From the NCBI GenBank assembly GCA_014529385.2, contig CM043944.1, forward strand, positions 66,914,895 through 66,978,894: DNA of 64,000 nt. Direction: 5' to 3'. The first letter of the stretch is position 1. Each line of letters begins with the position of its first letter. Of the stretch, positions 22,736 to 34,503 are shown one piece after another. Source of the DNA: Adiantum capillus-veneris. Its lineage: Eukaryota; Streptophyta; Polypodiopsida; Polypodiales; Pteridaceae. The position numbers and the translations under genes are program-made. The notes under the pieces were generated by a model. The model had not been told where the DNA came from and searched no databases. It saw nothing but the letters and a program-made list of their open reading frames with translations.

Positions 22736-24420
22736 CTGGGGGTCATACAAGAAAAGGCACTCTTGGCCGAGGCAAGGAAATTGCTGGAGGCGGGATTCAT
22801 CTATCCTGTAGAAAGCTCAGAATGGGTGTCACCCGTAGTGGTGACGCCTAAAAAGAATGGTAAGTGGAGGGTCTGTGTTGACTACAAACCACTAAATGCA
22901 GCTACAAAGAGAGACCATTTTCCTCTCCCTTTCTTGGATGAAATTCTGAATGAAGTGGCGGGTTTTGAATGCTATACCGTCTGTGATGGTTATTCTGGAT
23001 ACTTTCAAATACGCATAGCCTTGGAAGATCAACTAAAAACCACTTTTATCACGCCATGGGGTTGTTTTGCATACAAGGTTATGCCATTTTGTCTCACAAA
23101 TGCACCTGCCACATTCCAAAGATATGTCACATGTGTTTTTCAACCGTTCTTTGGAACATCCATAAGAGTGTTCATTGATGATTTTTGTATATATAGCTCC
23201 CGTATTTCACATTTAGAAAAGGTAACTGAAGGTTTGGCCAGGTTACAGAGCTTAGGCAGGCAATTAAATGTGGATAAATGTCACATTGGGGAGAGTAAAT
23301 TCATTCTACTAGGCCATGAAATTTCAGCAAGAGGTATCAACGCCGACCCAAGTAAGGTGTCCGCACTCATAGCCCTACCTTCACCAACGACCGCACGTCA
23401 ACTGGTCTCTTTTCTACAGAAGGTGAGGTACTTAAGTAGATTCATACATCTACTATCACAACTTGTTCTACCACTGCAACAACTCACTCAAAGATCAACT
23501 TTCACTTGGGATGAGGAAAGTGAACATCACTACAACAAGGTAAAGGAGGTCTTAGACACTCTGCCAACTATCTCACCACCTAAGTGGGATGAAAAATTCT
23601 ATGTCACCTCAAGTGTTGGTGATGACTCATTGGGGGCTGTGCTACTCCAAAAGGATACGACGACATCTTTCATGAGGCCAATCTACTTCTCTAGTCCAAT
23701 GATGACAGCAGGAGAGAAAGGTTTCACCCATGTGGAACACTTAGTCCTAGCTCTTAGATTTGCAACTACAAAGTTTAGGTCATATTTGCTGCCTAAGCAA
23801 TTCGTGATTCTAACCACGGATGAAATATTTCCCTATGTTGTACAACACATGGATGTGTCTGCTAGAATTACTAAATGGCTAGTTCGTCTGCAAGAGTTTG
23901 ACTACACGGTACAGGTAGAAAGCACGACAAGGGCAAGTTTGGGGGGACTCATGACCTACCAAGTCTTTGAAAGGAAGGAGAAGCAATCTAAGGAAGGAGA
24001 AGTCCGATTACCTCCAGTACCACCGATGGTAGAAGGATCATACTCTCTCTGCTTTGATGGAGCCTATAGGCGAGCGTCCGACAAAGCAGCTGCAGGCATA
24101 GTGGTCTTTGATGACAAAGGGACAAAGGTATTTTCGTTGGGCCAATTGTTAGATTCACATTCTAACAATGAAGCTGAGTATGCAGCACTAACCAAGGGTC
24201 TACAATGGTACGTCTCGCAAGGTGTACAACGCCTTAATGTATTTGGGGATGCTCTACTTCTGGTAAGGCAAGTAAATGGAGCATGGACATGCAAGAATCC
24301 TAGTTTAAGGACTCACTTAAGTGGTGTAAAAACCTTGTTGGTTTGAAGAAGTTCAAATACACCATATCCCAAGGGCTCAAAACCAAGAAGCAGATGCCCT
24401 AGCAAGTGAAAGACTACAGG
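22736..24420 (+). pseudogene. gypsy-1 reverse transcriptase and two RNase H domains
   Basis: RT copies the element RNA. The motifs are WVSPVVVTPKKNGKWRVCVDY, then DHFPLP, DGYSGYFQI, LTNAPATFQR and the catalytic FIDD (about 23170-23185). The native RNase H that follows has lost recognisable catalytic residues (YVTSSVG where TDAS is usual). The additional RNase H begins near 24050 with CFDGAYRRA, SNNEAEY and FGDALLLV, keeping Asp-Glu-Asp. A single-base loss near 24340 shifts the frame; after it FEEVQ-HHIPRAQNQEADALA completes the domain. Confidence 0.9.
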
Positions 24421-24422
24421 AA

Positions 24423-25493
24423 GTGGTGGTTGGAGCAATAAAACTAAAGCTCCCTCTATTTCAAGGAAGTGATGCCTTACCTGACATCATGCATTTTTTG
24501 GAAACAGGGGAATGCCCATCAGATTTAACAAAGGGACAGGAGCAATGGCTGACGCGGAAGGCCACAAGGTATCAACTCATCAATGAAGGTTTGTACTGTA
24601 AGGGTAAGGACCAAATACTCAGGAAGATCCCTCTCTCTCAGGAATTCACGGGAGTAATTGCTAGCTGTCACGACGGGGTTTGTGGTGGTCACTTTGCCCT
24701 AGACATAACAAGTAGGAAAATCTTGCAGGCAGGCTTCATATGGCCTAGCCTCAACCGTGATGTACACCACTGGTGCAAAACATGTAAGTTGTGTCAAAAG
24801 GCCGGCACTAGTTCACTTATGCCTGAACCACAGACACCTATTCTCTCATATGGCCCATTTGAAAAATGGGGTATCGATGCCATTGGTCCATTACCTAGGG
24901 CCAACTCTAGAAAATTCTACATTATCATGGGGGTCGACTACATGACTAGATGGGCAGAGGCTACAGCCACCACTAGAATCACAGCGGTAGAGGTAGCTAA
25001 ATTTATCTACGAGCACATATGTTGTAGGTTTCGCACACCTTTAGAGATCATCTCTGATAGAGGGCCAGGTTTCAGAGCAGACTTGGTAGGAGAATTAATG
25101 CAGAAACCGGGCATTACAAGGAGGCACTCTTCACCATATTACCCTCAATGTAATGGCCTAGTTGAAAAGGTAAATGGAATGGTTTCTAAAATTATTACCA
25201 AGCAGGTAAACAATCATCCTGGAGACTGGGATAAGTATCTACTACCAGCTTTATGGGCCTATAGAACTTCATTTCGTACATCCTTGGGATTCACACCGTA
25301 TCATCTAGTATTTGGTAAGGAAGCAATCTTGCCCATTGACGTGCAACTACAAAGTCTCAGAGTAATGGCAAGCCAGCTTCAACAGCCCAGCATGCATTTG
25401 AGAGATCACATCATCAACTTGGAAAGACTGCAGCTGGACAGAGAAGAAGCAATAAATTATTATGCAGCACAAGCAGAGCATAGACGGCATTGA
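24423..25493 (+). pseudogene. gypsy-1 integrase, C-terminally truncated
   Basis: Integrase inserts the cDNA. The zinc-binding HHCC domain is visible (His in DGVCGGHFA, Cys pair in CKTCKLC). The core follows with WGIDAIGPLPR, DYMTRWAEA, EIISDRGPGF and the YPQCNGLVEKVNG block, giving Asp, Asp and Glu. The frame runs into LTR sequence at about 25486, so the C-terminal DNA-binding part seen in the sister copy (58200-58000) is missing here. Confidence 0.9.
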
Positions 25494-26942
25494 AAAAGGT
25501 AAGAAAAAAATAAAGTTTGATTATGTAAATATATAAGAAAGGTAAAATAGGCCACCTCATGCCTGCGGGGTAGCCCATCCCCACCTTGCCTCCTTTTTCT
25601 TCACTGTTGCCCCGCCGGGTGTCCCTTTTCCTCTCCTCCACTCAAAAGGTCAACCCCCTCTCTCTTCCCCTTGTCCTTTCTCCTTTCTCTCTCCCCTCAA
25701 GCTACACCACCTCTCACCAATAATGCATTATAACTCACCAATAATGCACCCTAACTCACATGCAACTTACCCTATCTTCCAAAATAGTATACCCCACCCC
25801 CTCTTTCTCTCTCCTATCATATCCCATGACCCAAATACCCCCCTCTCTCTCTAAAGGGCGCCATGTCTCTTGTCTTGTAGCTAAATAACCTCCCCCACAC
25901 TCACACACACTCAGTTTCACTGAAAAAGGTGCCCACAGACCCATCCCCACCCGGTGGTTACCTGATTTTTCTTGTGTTCACACACATCTGCACACAGATT
26001 CACCTCTGAACACACTGCCCTCTCTCCCCTCTTGTAATTACTTTATTCTCCATGTCACCTCTCACTTTTTTTCATCAACCCATCTCTCTCTCTTAGTCTC
26101 TCTCTCATGAGACTGCTGTTCTGGCACATATACACACAGCCAGACAAGTGGGGCCCACAGTCACATGGCCTATGTAGATAATGATTTCTTCATTTCTAAA
26201 TTCTAGAGTTTCTCCCCCCTCCTCCCCTATATAAGGAGGGGTCACCATCACACTAAACACACACACACCATCACCAAAGAGTACACTATGCACTGTGTGT
26301 GCCTAGTGCACACACACACACCCACACCATCACCATCACCGCAATCACCATGCTCGTCTTGAGCATGACCTCTACACCCTTGGGCTATGGAAGATGAAGG
26401 GAAACTAAATGAAGGATGATGGCCATAACCCTCGTGCGAGTCTTCTCCATCAACTCCCACCTATCCGCCATGTGCTCTACCACGCTCTACCTTCTCATTC
26501 TCCTACCCTATGCTCCCCATTTCATCGCCTTATTCTCTAAATAAAGCTTGAGGTTTTGTGAGTATGTTTTCTTGCAATGTTTTGCCCATGTGAGGTGTGC
26601 GGAATCGCCACCTAGTCTTGTGTTTTGGAGTGAGCTTGTGTATGTGTGAAGGGTGTGCGGATTCGCCATCCTTTTGTGGTGCCTAAGTACTAAGCCGCTA
26701 TAGCCCCTCCCTCACTCTCTCTCTCTCTCACTTGATCTCATTCCCTTTCCTCTTCATCATTACTCCCAAGCATCCATCTCTCTTGGATGAAAACTTTGTT
26801 ATGGTGGTGTGTTGTTTGCGTCCTAGCCGTTGAAGCTAGGTGGTGCCCCCTGTTTGCTTTACCATGACAGGCCTGAGGCGCGCCATTCGGTCCCCGGTGT
26901 TTTAGAGGCCGTCGGGGTTCGGGGTTCGCTTTGCTCCCGTCA
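25486..26942 (+). repeat. gypsy-1 right LTR, missing its first 90 bp
   Basis: Aligns with the left LTR from 18249 onward and ends CCCGTCA at 26942. The junction with integrase falls at a shared GGCATTG. Polypurine tract and LTR start are absent, which indicates a deletion after or during insertion. Confidence 0.88.
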
Positions 26943-28090
26943 CAACCAATGCTCTATATTGGTGCACATAACCTACCATCACAACAAAGATGATTGATGA
27001 AGGCATTAATGTCTACTACAAGCATTGGATATGTTCAGATGGCACTGCATCTCAATTCAAAGCATCAAGGCCAGCCTACTTTGTGGGCAATTAATTGGGT
27101 ATATTACTAGCACTCAACTACAAATATAAATTATTACCAATATATGTAGTTGTATTTTAATGTGTGATGTTTTGACCCTTCCATGCTTGTAGGTACATCG
27201 CACTGACATAGGTGCAAATGACTTGGAACTTCTTTGGGTCTAGATAGGGAAAAGGTGAACATGATGGTGTTGGACCAATGGTTAAGCAGGCTTTATCATA
27301 GGAACAAGTAAATCCAAATGGTGTTGTCCTTAAGAATGTAAGGGATGTTATGTCCTATCTCTCGAAGAGACTTGGAAACAACACATTAGGACCAAAAGAG
27401 AAGAAAAGATCAAAGAGATTTTTTTGGGAGATAAAGGTTTACTATGTTGACAGGAGCCATACAATTTGAGTTAAAACCATTCAAGGAACATAGAGTATTA
27501 ATAGTGTATGTGGGTTTTTGACACACAATCCCACAGAGATCAAGCTTTGCAAGTTGTGGTATCATTGTGATGCATGTATGCAGCAGTCCTTGAGTTCTTG
27601 TGTAAACAAGACCATCATCTCAAATTGCTCACAAGAAGTTATAGCCAGCTAAGGTGGTATCAAACGATGAAGAACTTCCCATATTGGATCCTATATATGA
27701 AGGTTGTGAAGGCTCCCTGGAAGAGTTGCTATCTATTGTTGGTGACAATTTTGCAGTTAACGTTGAACCGCATAACGTGGAAACGGTCAAGTTTTACATT
27801 CTCAAATGCTTTGCTACTAAAGTTTAGGCAACCAAATTGGTCAAAGATGCATGGGGTACAATATGCAAAAAGGGGTCTTACTATGTGTCATGATGGTATT
27901 TTTGAGAATATTGATGACCAACACTACAAGTTGTTGCATGACAAACTAGTTGCAATCCACTACTCATCTGGTGAGGGCTATCAAATTTCCGATGGAGTTG
28001 GTTAATGCTCCTAATTCTGAGATATATGTCATCAACGTAGATGTGTGGGAGTGTATTTACCACAATCTACCTCAAACTGATACCTTGTAG
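26943..28090 (+). pseudogene. Degenerate conserved ORF, 3' part (continues 17430-18158)
   Basis: The frame resumes with QCSILVHITYHHN. It continues, after indels, with YYKHWICSDGTASQFK and SRPAYFVGN. A likely intron (about 27080-27189, ending CTTGTAG) precedes TWNFFGSR-stop-GKGEHDG, where the stop probably replaces His. Next come VVKNVRD-like and SYLSKRLGNN segments, a Cys/His-containing LCKLWYHCDAC region, and a C-terminal remnant with KLVKDAWGT and KKGSYYVS. Multiple stops and shifts show that it is dead. The pattern F-F-G-S-R-H-G-K-G-x-H-D-G is one I associate with multi-copy uncharacterised ORFs. No catalytic function can be assigned. Confidence 0.55.
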
Positions 28091-28550
28091 TAGCCATTAT
28101 GATCTATCATCTTTTGAATGAAACTTCCTATTTTTGACAACAGCTTAGTGTGTCTTTCTTGCCCATCTTTTAGTTCTTGCAAGCATGTTTACTTGCTACT
28201 TAAATTACGTAGATTGGGGAAAATTTTTACTCTAGCTATTGATTCTTTAAACCATTTTTTATGATAAATTCTTGTTTCTACTTTCTTGCATAGACAAAAA
28301 AATTATGCAATTCTTGTCCACATCGCAACCTAAATAGACCAGCCATGTACTTGTGTGTCGGAATCACTGCATACATATCAAAACAAGGACAACTCAATTC
28401 TAATCATAAAGCCATTGCATATTCTCTCACACCATGCATACATGTCAAGAAGGGTACAATACTGGCTAATAGCCATAAAGAGTCGGGGCGAATTTCATTG
28501 CCCACAATTTAGTAATATGGATATGTATACAAGTTGCTAGTTGCATTTTT

Positions 28551-29391
28551 TTATCCAAGCTCAAAAAACATACAATAAACCTCACAACTAATAAATTCAT
28601 CTAGTGGGCACTTTAGAGACGTCTCAAAGGTATACTCCAGTCGATGTTCAGCACACAGCCAACCCCGCAGCCATGTTGGCAACGTAGTTGTTAGGTACTC
28701 TGCATCCTCCCCAATTGAGAGGCTTCCAATCTTTGGGTAAATCAAGTGGTTGGGCCTCTCATATTTGAACATCTTGTAAGCAGTGTGATTGTGTCAGTAG
28801 AAGTGTACTCTCGAAGCCATGCCCAAAAGTTAGCCAATGGCTTGAACATGGCACACTTTTTGGTTCCAAGAATCTGTAACCATGGGTAAACTAGACACCT
28901 CTCTTGGCCAATAACTTCCTTGAATCCCTCATGTAGCATCGAGAAACGATGGGGAAGCAATGATTTTGCCTTTTGTTGTCCACAGTAACTCCATAAGAAA
29001 ACACCAAAATGCTGGAACACCCAATCCAAGAATGCTTCTACCCCCTTGCAAATATACACTTTGTAAACTCTCCAAGAGTGTTGAGTTCTCAACATGCAGT
29101 TTTCAATCATCGGGGGGTTGATTCTTTGTAGTATATAGTGTGCAGAAAAACCCCGTTAGGATCCAGGATGAGCACCCTCGGATCTTCCTCCAATGGTAGT
29201 GGGTCCTGCCATGGATCATCCAAGATATGGTAAAGGACAAGCTCTTTGATGACCTCAATTGATTGCCCTATTTCCTCACCTGCATGGCTTGGATGCATTA
29301 GATCCACTTGAAGATACATCCATGCCTCCTGTGACATTAGTCCACACCTTGAAACAACACATTCAAAGCATAGATGAAACCAAGAATGCAT
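28551..29391 (-). pseudogene. FCP1/NIF-like (HAD) phosphatase-domain pseudogene
   Basis: Read on the minus strand: an open frame from 29391 has DPRVLILDPNGVFLHTIYY. This is the motif-I region of FCP1-homology proteins, in the plant variant with LDxNG instead of DxDxT. After a frameshift at about 29110 the block VEAFLDWVFQHFGVFLWSYC matches the EFL-F-VGIWSS region. Later segments KPLANFWAWLREYTSTDTI and PTWLRGWLCAE match the domain's distal part. FCP1-type proteins dephosphorylate Ser/Thr, classically on RNA polymerase II. With the altered motif and shifts at about 29110 and 28760 this copy is unlikely to act. It is convergent with the plus-strand relic ending near 28090. Confidence 0.6.
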
Positions 29392-30045
29392 GGATGAGAT
29401 AGATAATGAGATGCAATAGACGTCCTGTCAAAAGTAAATTGATGATGGAACCAATGTTTAGAACAAAAGTGTATTAATAGTTGGAAAAGTAACGATGTTG
29501 GCATGAAAACATTGTGGCTTGGGATTTGAATGGCAAGAAGACAACAATGAACGGTACATTGGTTTAGAGGTATTGAAGTTAGGGGTTTCAAAACATGTGT
29601 TTTTTTGCCTCCTTCGTTTTCCTCACATTTGTCTTCTTACGTAGCATTTGACTTAATGTAAAGTCATACTCATCCTTTTCATCAACAGTTAGTGACCGCC
29701 CAGTATCCTCAGCCTTCTCTTCTGCAAAATTAACATCAATGCATCACTTTCAAGAGTTGTTCCTAGGAAGTGCACCTCCAGTAGATGTGCTTTGCTCTTA
29801 GTCGAAAACAATCTCCAATGTGCTTGTCCAGATAGATATCTATGGAGAGGCAATATGTGCAGCTGGTGCACTCTCCACATTACTTTTGGGTAATCACAAA
29901 AGCATATTCTACACATGATTTCCCAGAAGCGTTCAAGATAAGAAGCCATCCGATCACATAATCATTGTAGTGAGGATGTAAGTATGCAAGAAGAAGCATT
30001 ACCCTTGGGATTTTGATTGACATCTAGTAGTTCCACCTTAGTTTC

Positions 30046-30708
30046 TCATTCCCCTCCTTCTTTAGCTGCTCCTCCCCTCCCTTTTTCAGTTAGCTCGGGT
30101 TTTGGTTCCATCCCTTCTTTAGTTGTGTTAGTAGCAACATTTCCACACGGTGTTCGTGGACAAGAAGTATCTTTACCAAAGGGACCACAAGTAGCTTCTT
30201 TGTTATTCAAAGCAGTGGGCACCTTCTTTGGTAAGGAAGCATCAACAAAAGGGTCCTTCAAACCAAAACTACATTCATTCCCCTCAGTAGCAACATTTTT
30301 ATGCAAGGTACTATCCATAGCAATTTCTTTCTTCACAACTTCTTCAACCCTCATCGTCATTGTTGTAGGTTCAAACGATTGCTCTGTCAACCACAGATAA
30401 GAGCCCAATTAAACCCATCCAAATTTAATCCTCTATAGATTAGTAACTATTGGGCTCTTATCTGTCAACCACAAATAAGAGCCCAATTAAACCCATCCAA
30501 CTTTAATCCTCTATAGATTAGTAACTACTTCACTTTTCCCTACCATTGTAGGGACTAGGATCAGATTGGTCATCATCTTCGCTTGTCCGTGCTGCATCCT
30601 TGACATTGGCGAGAAAAAATATGGAGTTGGTTCTTTAATAACAAAATTTTCAGCCCTAGTCATAGCATTAGTAAATGTTTTCCCTGGAAAAAGAAAACTA
30701 AATTGCAT
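30046..30708 (-). pseudogene. Possible upstream exons of the FCP1-like relic
   Basis: Two minus-strand open stretches (30708-30511 and 30408-30046) encode hydrophilic, Lys/Glu/Thr/Pro-rich sequence without known motifs. They lie upstream of the FCP1-like domain on the same strand and could be its N-terminal linker. A 78-bp tandem duplication separates them. The link to the downstream domain is by position only. Confidence 0.25.
30384..30528. repeat. 78-bp direct tandem duplication
   Basis: CTGTCAACCACAxATAAGAG recurs at 30384 and 30462, with the following sequence conserved to GTAACTA. Within the first copy AGATAAGAGCCCAAT and its complement ATTGGGCTCTTATCT can form a stem. Confidence 0.85.
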
Positions 30709-31400
30709 TAGAGCATTGCTAGCAGATTCTGCATAATGTAAGTATGCAATGGCTTCCTCCTACTAGTGGTGAAGGGACTAGGATCAACCTGTCACAACCA
30801 AATGCACTCACAGGCACCCTTTTTGGGGATTGGAATGTAGAATCATAATCCATGCCATGAAGGCTAGGTGAGTTGTTGACGCTTTGTGAGAATTGATCTC
30901 CAAAATGCACAAATTGTGGATTCATCAAACCATGGACATAAACACAAATATGGCAACAATGGTAGAAGTTCACTTTTGTTGGGGGTATTTACCATACATG
31001 CCTCGACTTCTAGCTCACAATCAAGTGCCACACATGTTTTATAGGAATGGACCATGTGTGCAAAACAAAGAAAGTGGTAGCAGCAGTGACCACAAGGAAG
31101 TGACATGTTATCTATTGCCTCTCGCACAAATTTAAAATCATAGCAACAACAAGGTGCAGATATTATTATGGCCTTGCAAGCATGACTTGTGTAAGGTGGC
31201 CTTTGATGGAACAGAGGGGGTACCTGTTTCAATGGCATTGTTTCCAATGAATTACAAAACTCATATTTATGAACAGTAGACTTGTGCTCAGTCTCTATCA
31301 AACTCAGTTCAACCAGTACACACAAACCATAAACATAAGTTTCAATCCATTAGTGAAGAATATTTGATTCAAATATGGCTATCTAGCAATGTTTATTGTC
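30709..31400. other. Non-coding or decayed sequence, nothing recognised
   Basis: A 153-codon minus-strand ORF (31325-30864) is Cys/His/Leu-rich (CCCYDF, CGHCCYHFLC), but I find no domain pattern or splice context that would make it a gene. Confidence 0.35.
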
Positions 31401-32420
31401 CTATAATGTATTGGTCACCCAATGTCAAGTAGATATTTCCATTCTTCTCAAGTATATAACATCAAAATGGCTACAATATATTGAATCACTATATATCATA
31501 GTCTGTAACTATATGAGTGTACTTAGCACTATATACAAAGTGTACAGGCGAATTTATGCTATGTAGTATTATCTAACTATATAAGACTATATCCCTATAT
31601 AGTTTCTAGAACAATCTAGCACTATTTCATTACTATAAATAGCACTCTATAATTACACCATCACATTACCACTATGTATCTATAGAGAAAATATAAGAAC
31701 ACAGCAATATAGAAGCACTATATAGCACACTCTCTCACTATATGCATTAAACAACTACTATATAAGAGTGTAGAGTGGTATAAACAACTATATAGTGGCA
31801 CATAATTATATAGTTATATATGCCTATATAATTTATGAAGCAACTTAGCACTACAAGAGTAGTATAAATAGCACTATATAATTATACCTTAGTGGTATGA
31901 ATTCGTAGAGTCTATAAAAGCAACAGCAATATAGTGCAATATGGTCATGTCTTGCCATGTAGCACTATATAACTATGTCTATATAGTACTACTTAATTAC
32001 ATATTACCATAAAGCTAATAAGTGCTACATAGCTTTCTTGAATACAACATAACTATATATGTATCACACACATTGTTTCATACATTAAATACAATTTACT
32101 ACATAGGTATGCATATATGTACATAGCTATGCATTGTGAATTATAGCACCACATTTTACTACATAGATATGTGCACCTATATATATAGCTATATATTGTG
32201 CATTATAGCTCCACATTACTACATAGATATGCATACTTAGTATATAGCTAAGTAATGTGCATTATAGGTACACACTTTACTACATACTTAGACACACATG
32301 TATCTAGCTATGTTTTGATGCACAACACAGTAGCCACTACATCACAATATATATGTGCACATAGAATTATATAGACATGAAGGTTTATAGATTACCATAT
32401 GACTACAGTTCCCCACATAG
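31400..32420. repeat. AT-rich TATATAG-type repeat region
   Basis: About 1 kb of short degenerate motifs (ACTATATAGCAC, CTATATAAG). It includes a clearer tandem repeat of about 62 bp at 32090-32335 with units containing TTTACTACATAGATATG and TGTGCATTATAG (four copies). Confidence 0.7.
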
Positions 32421-33440
32421 CTTTGAGTGGTCATGTGCCACTATAAGTAGATTGTCTTACCTTGGCTTGATCTAGAGAGATTCTCAGTTTAACAATGCCA
32501 AATCCTCCAACATCCAACTTTGCAAGCGCCTCTTGTAACTTCAGTACCCTGGATGATTGGGCTCCATGGTTGAAAGAAGGTCTTGGATGGTCTTTGGAAA
32601 TTCTGTGAGCTCATGCCTGCCCTCCTCTTTGACTATACTCCGTTGAATTCCCTCAACCTCTCTTTGCTTGTCTTCAAGATGAGCTACCACCTTCTTCAAA
32701 TTTTCTCCATCTATTTCATGTAAATTGCACAACACTATCTTTTCATGGTCATCAAACTTTAAGTGAGTAGGGACCACGTTGGACTTGAATGATGCATGTT
32801 TTATAACACTATGCTAGGTAGTAGATTTCTTCCTTGAGAAGGAACTGAAGAATCGACCTCTCTTTGCCTCAACTTGTCCTTTGGCCTCACAAGTACACAT
32901 GACAACGGTAGCCTCTCACACCCAATTTACCTTCTGATGACCGTTCTCCGTTGCCCCTACGAAGTATTTCCATACAAAACCCCTCACAAACCAATTGGTG
33001 AGTTCTTTATTGAAGGGCATCTCTTGGTACACCTTGAGGTGCGGCTCCATGAGCTACACATATAAGTGTTAATGAACCCAGTGACACTTTATTTTTTTGC
33101 CTAGTTTAGGTTGCTTTGCACAAGAGAAAATTGATGCCTAGTCCTCATCTGAAATGTCTTCCATTTTGATTGCCCGAGGGTTGACAACCCCATCATACCA
33201 CCCATGGACCTCTTTCAAGTCATCCTCTGTCTTGCAAAACATTTAAGGCCTATTAAAATGGATCTTGGGAAGGTTAAGGACCTTGAAGGATGTTGCACTA
33301 CCTTAACACACATGGGATTGTGTTTGGCTACAACCTTTTGTCTCTTAGAGGGGCTTGGTATCACTGGCTTTGTGGGCGTAGCCCGTCTCTTCCTCATGGA
33401 CATCCTCCAACGTAGAGTTAAATAGACAATGAAGCACCTG
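32421..33440. other. Decayed coding-like region, unassigned
   Basis: Minus-strand ORF 32777-32541 encodes a charged helical peptide (KKVVAHLEDKQREVEGIQ) that could be coiled coil. Another, around 33430-33215, contains a basic KRQKVV stretch resembling a nuclear signal. Both lie on the same strand as the FCP1-like relic and may be remnants of one gene. No family is recognised. Confidence 0.3.
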
Positions 33441-33443
33441 CTG

Positions 33444-33445
<2 letters not shown>

Positions 33446-33505
<60 letters not shown>
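33446..33505. repeat. (CT)n microsatellite
   Basis: About 30 CT units. Confidence 0.95.
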
Positions 33506-33509
<4 letters not shown>

Positions 33510-33795
33510 CAAAAATACTGCTTTGCAACCTCTATGCCTAGTCCTCACTATTGTATCATTATGGGAAGTTTTTATTACTAGTTGCTCTAGTGACACCTAT
33601 TCCCCCTTTGCACAAGTAGACATAGGAGCTCTCTCTTTTCTCTCTCTCATACATACACACCCACACACACACACACACCTAGTCTGGATTTGGAGAAATT
33701 ACTCTGCACTGAGTCAAAAAATTACGTGTTGCTGCTAATCTGATTACATGGATCTCTCTCTCTCTCACACACACACATGCACTGTGAAGGTGATG

Positions 33796-33981
<186 letters not shown>

Positions 33982-34503
33982 ACTTGAGAATGAAACATGT
34001 ATGTGTGGCACATGTATGTGTAACTCTAATGAGTGTTGCACGCATCCATGAAAAATCACTACATGTACAAACTCTACCTGCACCCCTTCTAAAGATTATT
34101 TGACAAAAACAATCTGCAAGGCAGATTGTTCTTTGTGTACATACTTAGCCTCTGCTTAAACACTGAGATTACAGAAAGTGATAGCTCACAACACTTGTGT
34201 GAGTTGGGTGCCCAAAACAATGAAGAATATGTTTTTTGATTTGAATTCTTGGACGCCCTTTAATTTCCAAGAAGGACCTTAGATTTTGGCGCTAAAAAGT
34301 TTGACTGTATAGCACTCTTGCTTTACGTTTTAGAACCAAAAAGTGGGCCACCTTACCATGCATCCACCCCATGCCCCATAAATATATATTTGTTCTCGAA
34401 AAGTTTGTTGAAACTTGCAAGCTCAAACTGCTAGCTCATTTAAGATAACATCATCCAATTGGCACCCCTGTGAGTTCACCCCCTATAGCAACTTTGTCTT
34501 CTT
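33982..34503. other. Intergenic, nothing recognised
   Basis: No ORF, repeat unit or RNA gene could be supported here. Confidence 0.5.

Larger units (their letters stand above)
18159..26942 (+). mobile_element. Ty3/gypsy LTR retrotransposon, Tat-type layout (gypsy-1)
   Basis: The order is LTR, primer site, gag, protease, RT, RNase H, additional RNase H, integrase, LTR. It is flanked by CAAC on both sides (18155-18158 and 26943-26946). Removing the element and one CAAC restores the frame of the host ORF. The coding region has an in-frame TAA (21056), a TGA (22733) and a frameshift near 24340. The 3' internal region and the first 90 bp of the right LTR are deleted. The two LTRs differ at roughly 25 positions in about 1.45 kb by eye. 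It is therefore a fairly recent but dead copy, on the plus strand. Confidence 0.93.
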
